A program made the position numbers and the translations under genes. Positions 14,917-22,058 of a DNA stretch of 29,778 nt are shown here, piece by piece (positions within the stretch are counted from its first letter, which is position 1; the number at the start of each line of letters is the position of its first letter). Where the stretch lies: contig JBLIDK010000024.1 of the NCBI GenBank assembly GCA_047632595.1, positions 1 to 29,778 of the forward strand, read 5' to 3'. The DNA comes from JBLIDK01 sp047632595 (GTDB taxonomy: Bacteria; Bacteroidota; Bacteroidia; Sphingobacteriales; Sphingobacteriaceae). Below the pieces are notes generated by a model. That model did no database searches, was not told the DNA's origin, and worked only from the letters and a program-made list of their open reading frames with translations.

Positions 14917-15764
14917 ACGAAAGCTTAATTAGTATTGATGGAAAAGTTGTTTCCAACTATGAATCAAATATACCAACCAATAACAGAGGATTATTGTTTG
15001 GTGATGGACTTTTTGAAACCATTTTTTACTTAAACGGTAAAATACTTTTGTTTGATGAACATTATGAGCGTTTACGCAAAGGCCTAAAACTACTAGGTGG
15101 GAAAGCTCCGGATAAAGAATCCTTATTAATTGACGCCACCATTTTACTTCATAAAAAAGAAGCAGTATCCGCTAAGGTGAAACTTGTATTTTTTAGAAAA
15201 GGTGAAGGAGCCTATAGCCCAGAGAGCAATGAATTTACTCAACTAATTGAAGTAGCTCCACTGAAAAGCGATGGTTTTCAACCAAATAACACTTTAGAAG
15301 CGGGTGTTTACCCTGAACCACTTCTTGTTTTCAATAGTTTATCAGCAATAAAAAGAATAGCCGCTGTTAATTATGTCATAGCTAACAAATGGGTAAATGA
15401 AAATAATCTTGATTTGTGTCTCCTAAAAAATGCAAAAAATCAATTGGCAGAATTTGATCATGGTAATTTATTTTTAGTTAAAAACGGAGAAGTATTTACT
15501 CCTCCCTTAAGTTCTGGTGCCTTGCCTGGAGTTACAAGAAGATTTTTAATGGAATTGCTAAAAAATAATGGACTAACTGTTGTTGAGAAGGCAATTGAGG
15601 AATCTGATTTGAAGGATTATGATGAAATATGGGCTACAAGTTCTCTTAGTGGACTTCGATCTATTAGTCGAATTCAAGATTGGACTTTTAATCATAAAGT
15701 CTACGACACGGTGTTCCCTAAATTTGTAAAAGAAATTAAAAAACAGTCAAAAAAAATCCGTTAA
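14901..15764 (+). CDS. class IV aminotransferase (BCAT / D-amino-acid transaminase / ADC lyase fold)
   Basis: PLP enzyme of fold type IV, 287 residues. The PLP lysine is K151 in SAIKRIAAVNYVIANKW. E184 in LAEFDHGNLFLV takes the place of the usual EGSSSNIF and contacts the cofactor; the glutamate is kept, but the following serines are replaced by FDHG. GALPGVTRRFL (206-216) is the conserved phosphate-side loop. Members include branched-chain aminotransferase, D-alanine transaminase and aminodeoxychorismate lyase (PabC). The short length and divergent loop do not allow a firm choice, and no pabAB or ilv genes are adjacent. The start overlaps that of the divergent membrane protein, and the stop codon lies in a strong hairpin. 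Confidence 0.78.
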   Translation: MHSKYNESLISIDGKVVSNYESNIPTNNRGLLFGDGLFETIFYLNGKILLFDEHYERLRKGLKLLGGKAPDKESLLIDATILLHKKEAVSAKVKLVFFRKGEGAYSPESNEFTQLIEVAPLKSDGFQPNNTLEAGVYPEPLLVFNSLSAIKRIAAVNYVIANKWVNENNLDLCLLKNAKNQLAEFDHGNLFLVKNGEVFTPPLSSGALPGVTRRFLMELLKNNGLTVVEKAIEESDLKDYDEIWATSSLSGLRSISRIQDWTFNHKVYDTVFPKFVKEIKKQSKKIR

Positions 15765-15784
15765 AAGAATAAACTTTTAACGGA
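15749..15784. terminator. bidirectional terminator
   Basis: TCCGTTAAAAG-AATAAA-CTTTTAACGGA: 11 perfect pairs (15757-15784), overlapping the stop codon of the class IV aminotransferase. On the minus strand the hairpin is followed by eight T residues (15756-15749), a classic intrinsic terminator for the acyl-CoA dehydrogenase gene. Confidence 0.88.
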
Positions 15785-15804
15785 CACTTTGTATTCTTTT
15801 TCAA

Positions 15805-16944
15805 CTACTTCAAAACGTCTCTTGAAATCACAATTCGTTGAATTTCAGAAGTTCCCTCATAAATTTGAGTGATTTTTGCATCACGCATCATACGCTCAAC
15901 ATGAAATTCTTTTACAAATCCGTAACCACCATGTATCTGAACTGCTTCAACAGCAGTTTTCATTGCTGTTTCTGAAGCAAAAAGCTTAGCCATTGAACCA
16001 GTAATATCGTAGTTCAGACCATTGTCTTTTTGCCAAGCGGCTTTCAAACATAAAAGTCTAGCCATTTCAATTTCTGTAGCCATATCAGCTAACTTAAATT
16101 GAATTGCCTGGTGTTGTGCAATTTCTACTCCAAATGCCTTACGTTCTTTCGCATACTTTGTAGCTAATTCAAAAGCTCCACTTGCAATTCCTAATGCTTG
16201 AGAAGCGATACCTATTCGACCACCACTTAAAGTTTTCATCGCAAATTTGAAACCAAAACCGTCTTCACCAATTCTGTTTTCTTTTGGAACTTTCACATCA
16301 TTGAACATGATGGAATGCGTGTCAGACCCTCTAATTCCCAATTTGTTTTCTTTAGGACCAATTTGAAACCCATCCCAGGTTTTTTCAACGATAAAAGCAT
16401 TGATACCTTTATGTTTCTTTTCAACATCAGTTTGTGCCATTACAATATAGTAATCGCCGTTTCCACCGTTGGTAATCCAATTTTTTGTTCCATTTAAAAG
16501 GTAATGGTCACCTTTATCTTCAGCAATTGTACGCTGTTGAGTTGCATCCGACCCAGCTTCTGGTTCACTTAAGCAAAATGCACCAAGTTTGGTTCCTTGT
16601 GCTAAAGGCACTAAATATTTTTGTTTTTGCTCTTCGTTTGCAAAAGTTTCAAGTCCCCAGCAAACTAATGAGTTGTTAACTGACATTATAACAGAACAAG
16701 AAGCATCTACTTTAGAAATTTCTTCCATTGCAAGCACATAAGAAATAGTATCAAGTCCACTCCCACCGTATTTAGGATCTACCATCATACCCATGAAACC
16801 AAGATCTGCCATCTTTTTTATTTCATCTTTAGGGAAACGTTGGTGCTCGTCTCTATCAATTACTCCTGGTAGCAAGTCGTTTTGAGCTAGGTCTCTAGCC
16901 GCTTGCTGTATCATTAAATGTTCTTCGCTTAGATTAAAATTCAT
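15805..16944 (-). CDS. short-chain acyl-CoA dehydrogenase
   Basis: FAD-dependent acyl-CoA dehydrogenase of 379 residues that makes the alpha-beta double bond in fatty acid or branched-chain amino acid breakdown, passing electrons to electron-transfer flavoprotein. The N-terminal helical domain is at about 1-115. CLSEPEAGSDA and WITNGGNGDYYIV in the middle domain bind flavin and substrate. The C-terminal helical domain ends in QIYEGTSEIQRIVISR, with catalytic base E363 placed as in butyryl-CoA dehydrogenases. The length is typical. A -7 element TATTTTTG is at 16977-16970, 25 bases before the start, and a T8 terminator follows the gene. It is probably monocistronic. Chain-length preference is not certain from sequence. 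Confidence 0.9.
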   Translation of the reverse strand: MNFNLSEEHLMIQQAARDLAQNDLLPGVIDRDEHQRFPKDEIKKMADLGFMGMMVDPKYGGSGLDTISYVLAMEEISKVDASCSVIMSVNNSLVCWGLETFANEEQKQKYLVPLAQGTKLGAFCLSEPEAGSDATQQRTIAEDKGDHYLLNGTKNWITNGGNGDYYIVMAQTDVEKKHKGINAFIVEKTWDGFQIGPKENKLGIRGSDTHSIMFNDVKVPKENRIGEDGFGFKFAMKTLSGGRIGIASQALGIASGAFELATKYAKERKAFGVEIAQHQAIQFKLADMATEIEMARLLCLKAAWQKDNGLNYDITGSMAKLFASETAMKTAVEAVQIHGGYGFVKEFHVERMMRDAKITQIYEGTSEIQRIVISRDVLK

Positions 16945-16969
16945 GCTGGTTTATTATTAAATACGTTGC

Positions 16970-16977
16970 CAAAAATA
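16970..16977 (-). promoter_or_regulatory. -7 element of the acyl-CoA dehydrogenase gene
   Basis: TATTTTTG on the minus strand, an exact TAnnTTTG match, 25 bases before the ATG at 16944. No clear -33 TTG is seen. Confidence 0.45.
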
Positions 16978-17004
16978 GCTTTTTTGAAATTTTATTGAGC
17001 TATT

Positions 17005-17496
17005 TTATTGTAAGGATTTTATTTGGTCTATTAATTTGGTTGAGGAATAGCCGTCAATAAATGGTATAAGTTTCACTCCCCCCCCATTTTTTGTTACTTC
17101 TTCAGCTCCTACTATGGTATCCACCGAATAGTCGCCACCTTTTACTAGTAAATTGGGCATAATGCTTTTTATTAATTCCAATGGTGTGTCTTCTTCAAAA
17201 AGAATTACAGCATCTACAAAGGCCAATGAAGCCAATTGCAGCGCTCTTTCATTTTCATTTTTTATTGGGCGATTTTCACCTTTTAATCTTTTCACTGAAG
17301 CATCTGAATTTAGGCCAATTATAAGTTTGTCACCAAGTGAGGCTGCATCCATTAAATAGCACAGGTGTCCATTATGAAGAAGGTCAAAACAGCCATTGGT
17401 AAATACTATTTTAGACTTTTTATCCCAATTAAGCTTTGCGCTTTTGAATTGAGAAACGGTGCAAATTTTAGAAGAAATCTTATTGTTCCAGTTCAT
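17005..17496 (-). CDS. rfaE2: D-glycero-beta-D-manno-heptose 1-phosphate adenylyltransferase
   Basis: Stand-alone RfaE domain II (HldE C-terminal half), 163 residues. It transfers AMP from ATP to heptose 1-phosphate to make ADP-heptose for lipopolysaccharide or other heptose glycans. The nucleotidyltransferase signature FTNGCFDLLHNGHL holds HNGH at 41-44; GLNSDASVKRLKG and LVKGGDY are also typical. Its start lies 17 bases inside the flippase gene, so it is the last gene of the panC-panD-flippase-rfaE2 unit. Codons 138-140 (GGG GGG GGA) make an uninterrupted run of eight G (C8 at 17078-17085 on the plus strand), unusual in this AT-rich DNA. Slippage there would alter the last 23 residues. The kinase half (RfaE1) is not in the window. 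Confidence 0.9.
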   Translation of the reverse strand: MNWNNKISSKICTVSQFKSAKLNWDKKSKIVFTNGCFDLLHNGHLCYLMDAASLGDKLIIGLNSDASVKRLKGENRPIKNENERALQLASLAFVDAVILFEEDTPLELIKSIMPNLLVKGGDYSVDTIVGAEEVTKNGGGVKLIPFIDGYSSTKLIDQIKSLQ

Positions 17497-18529
17497 TATT
17501 ACTGGGTTTTATAAGCTCACTAACCTTAATCTTTTTAGAGGAATGAAGCAAAATCCATATAACCGATAAAGATCCTACGATAAGAACCATCACAGTTTGT
17601 GAGGAGTGAACAATTGTAGCATAAATAAGTCCGTCATTTTCACTAATTCCGTAAAGAAGTAACCCTTGAGAAATAAACAAATGGTAGGTTCCTATTCCAC
17701 CTTGAACAGGTGCTGCCATGGCTATACTTGCTACTGCAAGCGTATAAATTCCAGCAGCAAAGCCTAAATTAGAGGTTGCTTCGATGGCAAAAAAGCATAA
17801 GTAAGACGACATGAAATATCCCAACCAAATAATAACAGAATAAATTGCAAAGAGCCAAAGTCGTTCCATGTGTTGAATTGCGACTAATCCTTCTTTAACC
17901 CCTTTTAAAAAGGTGTAAACTTTAGCAAAAAACTCATTTGCATGAAATTTTTCGTGGTTTTTACGATATACTTTGTAGGCAATAATCATTGCAGCTATAA
18001 TAACAACAAAAACCGCAGCGTAAATAGGCCATTTACCAGCTAATGAATTTGCCAATGGCGTAATCATTTTGTCCATTAAAAGACTTGAAATTTCGTCAAA
18101 AGCGAAGAAAAGTGCCATAAACATTACCAAAAACATGGTTAGAAGGTCAATTATTCGTTCTGCAACTACCGTTCCAACACTACCGGTAATTGGAACATCA
18201 TCTGTTTTCTTTAGTGCGCCACAACGAGCAACTTCACCCATTCTTGGAAATGCAAGATTTGCCAAATAGGCAATCATTACAGAAGCAAAAGTATTTAAAT
18301 GCGGTGGGTGTGCATTAATAGGTTTCAAAAGCATGTTCCATCTAAGTGCCCGAGCATAATGAGCTATAATCATTACTATTAGAGAAAGAAAAACCCAATA
18401 GTAATTGGCTGTTTTTAATCCTTCAAAAATTGCACTTAAGTCTTGTCCTTTAAATGCGAATACCAATAAAAGTATTCCTATACCTAATAGAACAACGTAC
18501 TGTATGGATTTTAAAATTCCTTTTTTCAC
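17480..18529 (-). CDS. flippase-like integral membrane protein (LPG synthase TM-domain family)
   Basis: 349 residues with about eight hydrophobic segments, starting at about 10-27 and 42-58. It belongs to the family related to the membrane domain of lysylphosphatidylglycerol synthase (older name UPF0104), with the typical RALRWNMLL and FPRMGEVAR segments and a GGIGTYH motif late in the protein. Members are thought to move lipid-linked molecules across the cytoplasmic membrane; the substrate is unknown, and the neighbouring rfaE2 only hints at envelope glycolipids. The start codon is GTG at 18529, overlapping the panD stop by four bases (GTGA), so it is translationally coupled. It overlaps rfaE2 by 17 bases. 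Confidence 0.82.
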   Translation of the reverse strand: MKKGILKSIQYVVLLGIGILLLVFAFKGQDLSAIFEGLKTANYYWVFLSLIVMIIAHYARALRWNMLLKPINAHPPHLNTFASVMIAYLANLAFPRMGEVARCGALKKTDDVPITGSVGTVVAERIIDLLTMFLVMFMALFFAFDEISSLLMDKMITPLANSLAGKWPIYAAVFVVIIAAMIIAYKVYRKNHEKFHANEFFAKVYTFLKGVKEGLVAIQHMERLWLFAIYSVIIWLGYFMSSYLCFFAIEATSNLGFAAGIYTLAVASIAMAAPVQGGIGTYHLFISQGLLLYGISENDGLIYATIVHSSQTVMVLIVGSLSVIWILLHSSKKIKVSELIKPSNNELEQ

Positions 18530-18876
18530 TTAATTGGGTGATTGTTAATGTCTGGAAAAATTACTGTTGGTTTATGTTTTTTGGCTTCTTCAAAATCCAT
18601 TGTAGCGTAGCTAATGATAATAACCACATCACCTACTTGAGCTTTACGAGCTGCAGGACCATTTAAGCAAACTACACCTGAGCCTTTTTCTCCTTTAATT
18701 ACATAGGTTTCAAGCCGTTCACCGTTGTTTATATTTACAATCTGAACTTTCTCGTTCTCTATTATATTAGCAGCCTCCATCAATTCCTCATCGATGGTGA
18801 TACTACCAACATAATTTAACTCTGCTTGAGTTATCTTTACTCGGTGAATTTTTGATTTAAATACTTGTATCTGCAT
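18526..18876 (-). CDS. panD: aspartate 1-decarboxylase
   Basis: Pyruvoyl enzyme of 116 residues that converts L-aspartate to beta-alanine for pantothenate and coenzyme A synthesis. The proenzyme self-cleaves between G24 and S25 (YVGSITID); S25 becomes the pyruvoyl group. Other conserved parts are K9, the NGERLETYVI strand (with R54) and NGPAARKAQVGDVVIIISY. The length is typical. It lies 12 bases after panC and overlaps the flippase start by four bases, so it is the second gene of the operon. No separate promoter is needed, although a TAATTTTG happens to lie at the panC/panD junction (18891-18884). Confidence 0.95.
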   Translation of the reverse strand: MQIQVFKSKIHRVKITQAELNYVGSITIDEELMEAANIIENEKVQIVNINNGERLETYVIKGEKGSGVVCLNGPAARKAQVGDVVIIISYATMDFEEAKKHKPTVIFPDINNHPIK

Positions 18877-18888
18877 TATTACGCAAAA

Positions 18889-19740
18889 TTACTCATTTAG
18901 TATTAAATTGTCTATCAATCTAACGTTCCCCACGTTAGCTGCAACAAGTGCGATATAGGTTTTGTTCTTTTCGAGAACATTTACTTTTTTGAGATTCTCA
19001 GCATTTCTTATTTCAAAATACTCAGCAACAACTCCTTGCTCTTTATTAATTAACGATTTTGCCTGCTCAACTAATTCTTCAACACTTTGATTCCAAATGG
19101 TTAATTTGGTTTGATTTAAGGCCTTAAATAATACTGAGGCTTTTAGTTTTTCAATATTTGACAGTCTTTCGTTTCTTGAACTCATTGCTAATCCAGAATT
19201 ATCACGAATAACCTCTGCACCTACAATATTCGCTGAAAGATTAAACTCCTTTACTAATGATTTTATTATTAAAAATTGCTGGTAATCCTTAAGTCCAAAA
19301 TAAGCATTAGTAGGATTTACTATATTTAATAGCTTATAAACAATCTGTCCAACACCTTCAAAGTGTCCTTTTCTAAATTCTCCCTCCAAAGTGTTTTCCA
19401 GCGCACCAAAATCATGTTTCCACTCATCTCTGTCTGCAGCATACATTTCATCTACACTAGGAGTGAAAAGAACATCACAATTATGGGTTGCTAATAGCTT
19501 TGCATCCTTCTCGATATTTCTTGGATATTTATCAAGATCCGACTTGTTGTTGAATTGAGTTGGATTAACAAAAATGCTTACAATTGAAATATCGTTTTGA
19601 GCATTAGCCAAGTTAAGAAGGCTAATATGACCCAAATGAAGGGCGCCCATAGTTGGCACAAAACCCAAGGTTTTATCTAAACTTAATGCATGTTGATGCA
19701 AATACTGGGTTAATTCGGCACTAGAATTTATCTGTTTCAT
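18889..19740 (-). CDS. panC: pantothenate synthetase (pantoate-beta-alanine ligase)
   Basis: ATP-dependent ligase of 283 residues that joins pantoate and beta-alanine to form pantothenate. The nucleotidyltransferase fold is marked by PTMGALHLGHISLL (HLGH motif) and by AMSSRNERL, the KMSKS-like loop. FVNPTQFN and GLKDYQQF are also family hallmarks. The frame extends upstream to 19785, but the ATG at 19740 (MKQINSSAEL) matches the usual N-terminus and lies 23 bases after a -7 element TACTTTTG (19771-19764), so the longer version is rejected. It is first in the operon panC-panD-flippase-rfaE2; PanD, the next gene, makes its substrate beta-alanine. Confidence 0.95.
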   Translation of the reverse strand: MKQINSSAELTQYLHQHALSLDKTLGFVPTMGALHLGHISLLNLANAQNDISIVSIFVNPTQFNNKSDLDKYPRNIEKDAKLLATHNCDVLFTPSVDEMYAADRDEWKHDFGALENTLEGEFRKGHFEGVGQIVYKLLNIVNPTNAYFGLKDYQQFLIIKSLVKEFNLSANIVGAEVIRDNSGLAMSSRNERLSNIEKLKASVLFKALNQTKLTIWNQSVEELVEQAKSLINKEQGVVAEYFEIRNAENLKKVNVLEKNKTYIALVAANVGNVRLIDNLILNE

Positions 19741-19763
19741 TAAGGATATGCCTAAATGGAGCT

Positions 19764-19771
19764 CAAAAGTA
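19764..19771 (-). promoter_or_regulatory. -7 element of the panC operon
   Basis: TACTTTTG on the minus strand, an exact TAnnTTTG match, 23 bases before the preferred panC ATG and inside the longer alternative frame. It therefore also decides the start. Confidence 0.55.
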
Positions 19772-19811
19772 CGTTTCTTTAACAAAAAGAGACTAAATAG
19801 ATTGGTATTTA

Positions 19812-19843
19812 TTGACTTTCACTCTATTTTTTTCGTATATTTG
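19812..19843 (+). promoter_or_regulatory. promoter of the GT5-like / DUF4270 / glmS unit
   Basis: TTG (19812-19814) is followed after 21 bases by TATATTTG (19836-19843), a good Bacteroidota promoter. It leaves a leader of about 45 bases before the ATG at 19893. Confidence 0.65.
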
Positions 19844-19892
19844 CATTTCAGCTCTCCATAATTATTATTCTAACAAATTAAATAGGTAAATT

Positions 19893-20711
19893 ATGTCCAA
19901 AAAGAAAATTCTTTTTGTTTCTCAAGAAATGTCTCCTTTTTTAGAACTTACCGAGCAAGCAAAAACAGCACGCCAATTGCCTCAAAAGATGCAAGAAAAG
20001 GGTTTTGAAATTAGAGCGTTGATGCCAAGATTTGGTAACATTAATGAAAGAAGAAATAGACTTCATGAGGTTATTAGATTAAGTGGTATTAACATTGTTG
20101 TAAACAATACTGACAATCCTTTAATAATTAAGGTTGCATCAATACCTTCTGCAAGAATGCAAGTGTATTTCTTAGATAATGAAGATTTCTTCCACAGAAA
20201 AACTGTTTTCACTGATAAAAAAGGTGTTTTCCATGCAGATAATGCAGAGCGATCTATCTTTTTCTGTATTGGTGTATTAGAAACTGTTAAGAAACTAGGA
20301 TGGGCTCCAGATATTATTCATTGTCAAGGTTGGATGACTAGCTTTATCCCAGTTTTATTAAAAACTATTTATAAAGATGATCCTTTATTTGCTGAATCAA
20401 AAGCAGTAACGGCAATTGTAGAAAACACCTTTGAAGGTGATGTTCAAGAAAATCTTCAAGATATTTTAGTAGGTAGCGGTTTAAAAGCTGATGATGTTTC
20501 TGTTTTTGAAACTGGAACATGCACTAATCTTACTAAAGGTTCGTTACACTATTCTGATGCTGTTGTGCATTCAGGAGCAAATGCTGAATTAACTGCTTTA
20601 ATAAATAAAGACCATGAAACAATGGTTAATGGAGAAACAGTTGATCATGATGCTTACGCTGAATTTTACAACGGTCTTGTTAAAGACAATCATTTAGAAA
20701 CAGTAGAATAA
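19893..20711 (+). CDS. glycogen/starch synthase N-terminal domain protein, truncated form
   Basis: 272 residues resembling only the N-terminal (acceptor-side) domain of GT5 glycogen synthases: KKILFVSQEMSPF, LPQKMQEKGFEIRALMPRFG and APDIIHCQGWMTSFIPVLLK are clear. The ADP-glucose-binding KxGG motif after EMxPF is missing (LELTEQAK instead), and the whole C-terminal GT-B domain is absent, so a normal glycogen synthase reaction is unlikely. Proteins of this length are a recurring form in flavobacteria, often beside panC and a DUF4270 gene, so this is a stable family and not a recent truncation. It heads a unit with the DUF4270 lipoprotein (20 bases downstream) and glmS. Its role is unknown; sugar binding or regulation is only a guess. 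Confidence 0.78.
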   Translation: MSKKKILFVSQEMSPFLELTEQAKTARQLPQKMQEKGFEIRALMPRFGNINERRNRLHEVIRLSGINIVVNNTDNPLIIKVASIPSARMQVYFLDNEDFFHRKTVFTDKKGVFHADNAERSIFFCIGVLETVKKLGWAPDIIHCQGWMTSFIPVLLKTIYKDDPLFAESKAVTAIVENTFEGDVQENLQDILVGSGLKADDVSVFETGTCTNLTKGSLHYSDAVVHSGANAELTALINKDHETMVNGETVDHDAYAEFYNGLVKDNHLETVE

Positions 20712-20731
20712 ACACTTTTTTTTAAAAGCGA

Positions 20732-22051
20732 ATGATCAAAAAACTTCAAGGCTTAGTAACATCAATGGTGTTACTAGGTCTTTTTTTGTTTAACGGATGT
20801 AAAAACCCTGAAGACATAGGAATTAAACTCCAAAACCCTGATGACCGATTAGAAGGGCTTGTAATTAATGATTTACAAGTTCTAACCTTTATTACTCGGG
20901 CCGATAGTTTTAGAACAAGTCAATTAACCAGAAACTTAATTGGACACTTTAAAGATCCTGTTTTAGGCCAAACGCTTGCTGAAGTTCACACACAATTCAG
21001 GCTGCCATCAAATTCAATTGATTTAGGTACTAACCCAACTATTGATAGTATTGTTTTAAGTTTAAAGCAGAATGATTTTTATGGTGATGAAAATTCAACC
21101 ATCACTGTTAATGTTTCTGAATTAACTGAATCAATTTTAGTAGATTCAACATACTTCTCAACCAAAAGCTTTAGCTCAGGACCAACAATTGGAACTAAAA
21201 CATTTAACGGTGGTTTACAGGATTCCATTACCATTAAACAAGTGGTAGACAATGTTTATTCTGATGTACAAAAAGCACCTCAATTAAGAATTGCATTAGA
21301 TAATGCTTTTGGACAAAGTATATTGGACCAAAACGGAACAAATACTTTCGACAATAGTGATAATTTCCTTTTATTTTTAAAAGGCTTAAAGATTACAGTT
21401 GATACATCAAGCACTTCAGGAGAAGGTGGTTTTTACTATTTGGATTTGCGCAATTCGGATAGTAAACTGACTATCTATTATACGAGCGGTAATACAAAAG
21501 CTCAATTAAATTTGAGTGTAAATGATTTGGCTAAAGCTCATTCAAGGTTTAGCCATAACTACACTGGAACCACTATAAATCAGCAATTGAACGACACTAC
21601 TGGAGATCAATCGTTAGTATATATACAGCCTTTACAAGGAATTAACACAGAAATTAGAATACCAGACTTATTAAGCATTGATGACTCATCAAATATTGCT
21701 ATCAATAAGGCAGAGCTAATTATTAAAGTAGATCCAACCACCAACAACTCATATTCACCCTTATCTAAATTAATTTTAGTTGAAGTGGTGGATGGTGTAC
21801 AAAGGAATATTAAAGATGTTGCTTTTGGTGCAGATAAGGTTGATGGAATATATGACGAAGCTACGCAGACATATACATTAGATTTTGCAGCCTATTTACA
21901 AGATAAGTTACTTGCTAACGAATTACCTATATTAAGAATCATTCCATCGGGTGGTGGCACCAACGGAAACAGAACAGTCTTTGGCGGTAGCGTTAATAAT
22001 AGTTCTCAAGATATAAAAATTGAGCTTAAATTAGTGGTCACTCCATTATAA
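20732..22051 (+). CDS. DUF4270 outer-membrane-type lipoprotein
   Basis: 439 residues. The lipoprotein signal sequence has a lipobox LFNGC, with C23 as the lipidated residue. The mature part is rich in beta strands and in serine, threonine and asparagine, with the DUF4270 start pattern (PEDIGIKLQNPDDRLEG). DUF4270 proteins are confined to Bacteroidota and are of unknown function. The gene lies 20 bases after the GT5-like gene and 7 bases before glmS, so all three are probably co-transcribed. This suggests a link with cell-envelope sugar metabolism, though the arrangement may simply be ancestral. Confidence 0.82.
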   Translation: MIKKLQGLVTSMVLLGLFLFNGCKNPEDIGIKLQNPDDRLEGLVINDLQVLTFITRADSFRTSQLTRNLIGHFKDPVLGQTLAEVHTQFRLPSNSIDLGTNPTIDSIVLSLKQNDFYGDENSTITVNVSELTESILVDSTYFSTKSFSSGPTIGTKTFNGGLQDSITIKQVVDNVYSDVQKAPQLRIALDNAFGQSILDQNGTNTFDNSDNFLLFLKGLKITVDTSSTSGEGGFYYLDLRNSDSKLTIYYTSGNTKAQLNLSVNDLAKAHSRFSHNYTGTTINQQLNDTTGDQSLVYIQPLQGINTEIRIPDLLSIDDSSNIAINKAELIIKVDPTTNNSYSPLSKLILVEVVDGVQRNIKDVAFGADKVDGIYDEATQTYTLDFAAYLQDKLLANELPILRIIPSGGGTNGNRTVFGGSVNNSSQDIKIELKLVVTPL

Positions 22052-22058
22052 AAACAAT

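Noticed and set aside
19741..19785. Longer panC start at 19785
   Set aside because: The extension contains the probable promoter element and is absent from the usual PanC N-terminus; ATG at 19740 preferred.
22052..22058. glmS ribozyme or riboswitch before glmS
   Set aside because: Only 7 bases separate glmS from the upstream gene, leaving no room for a structured leader.
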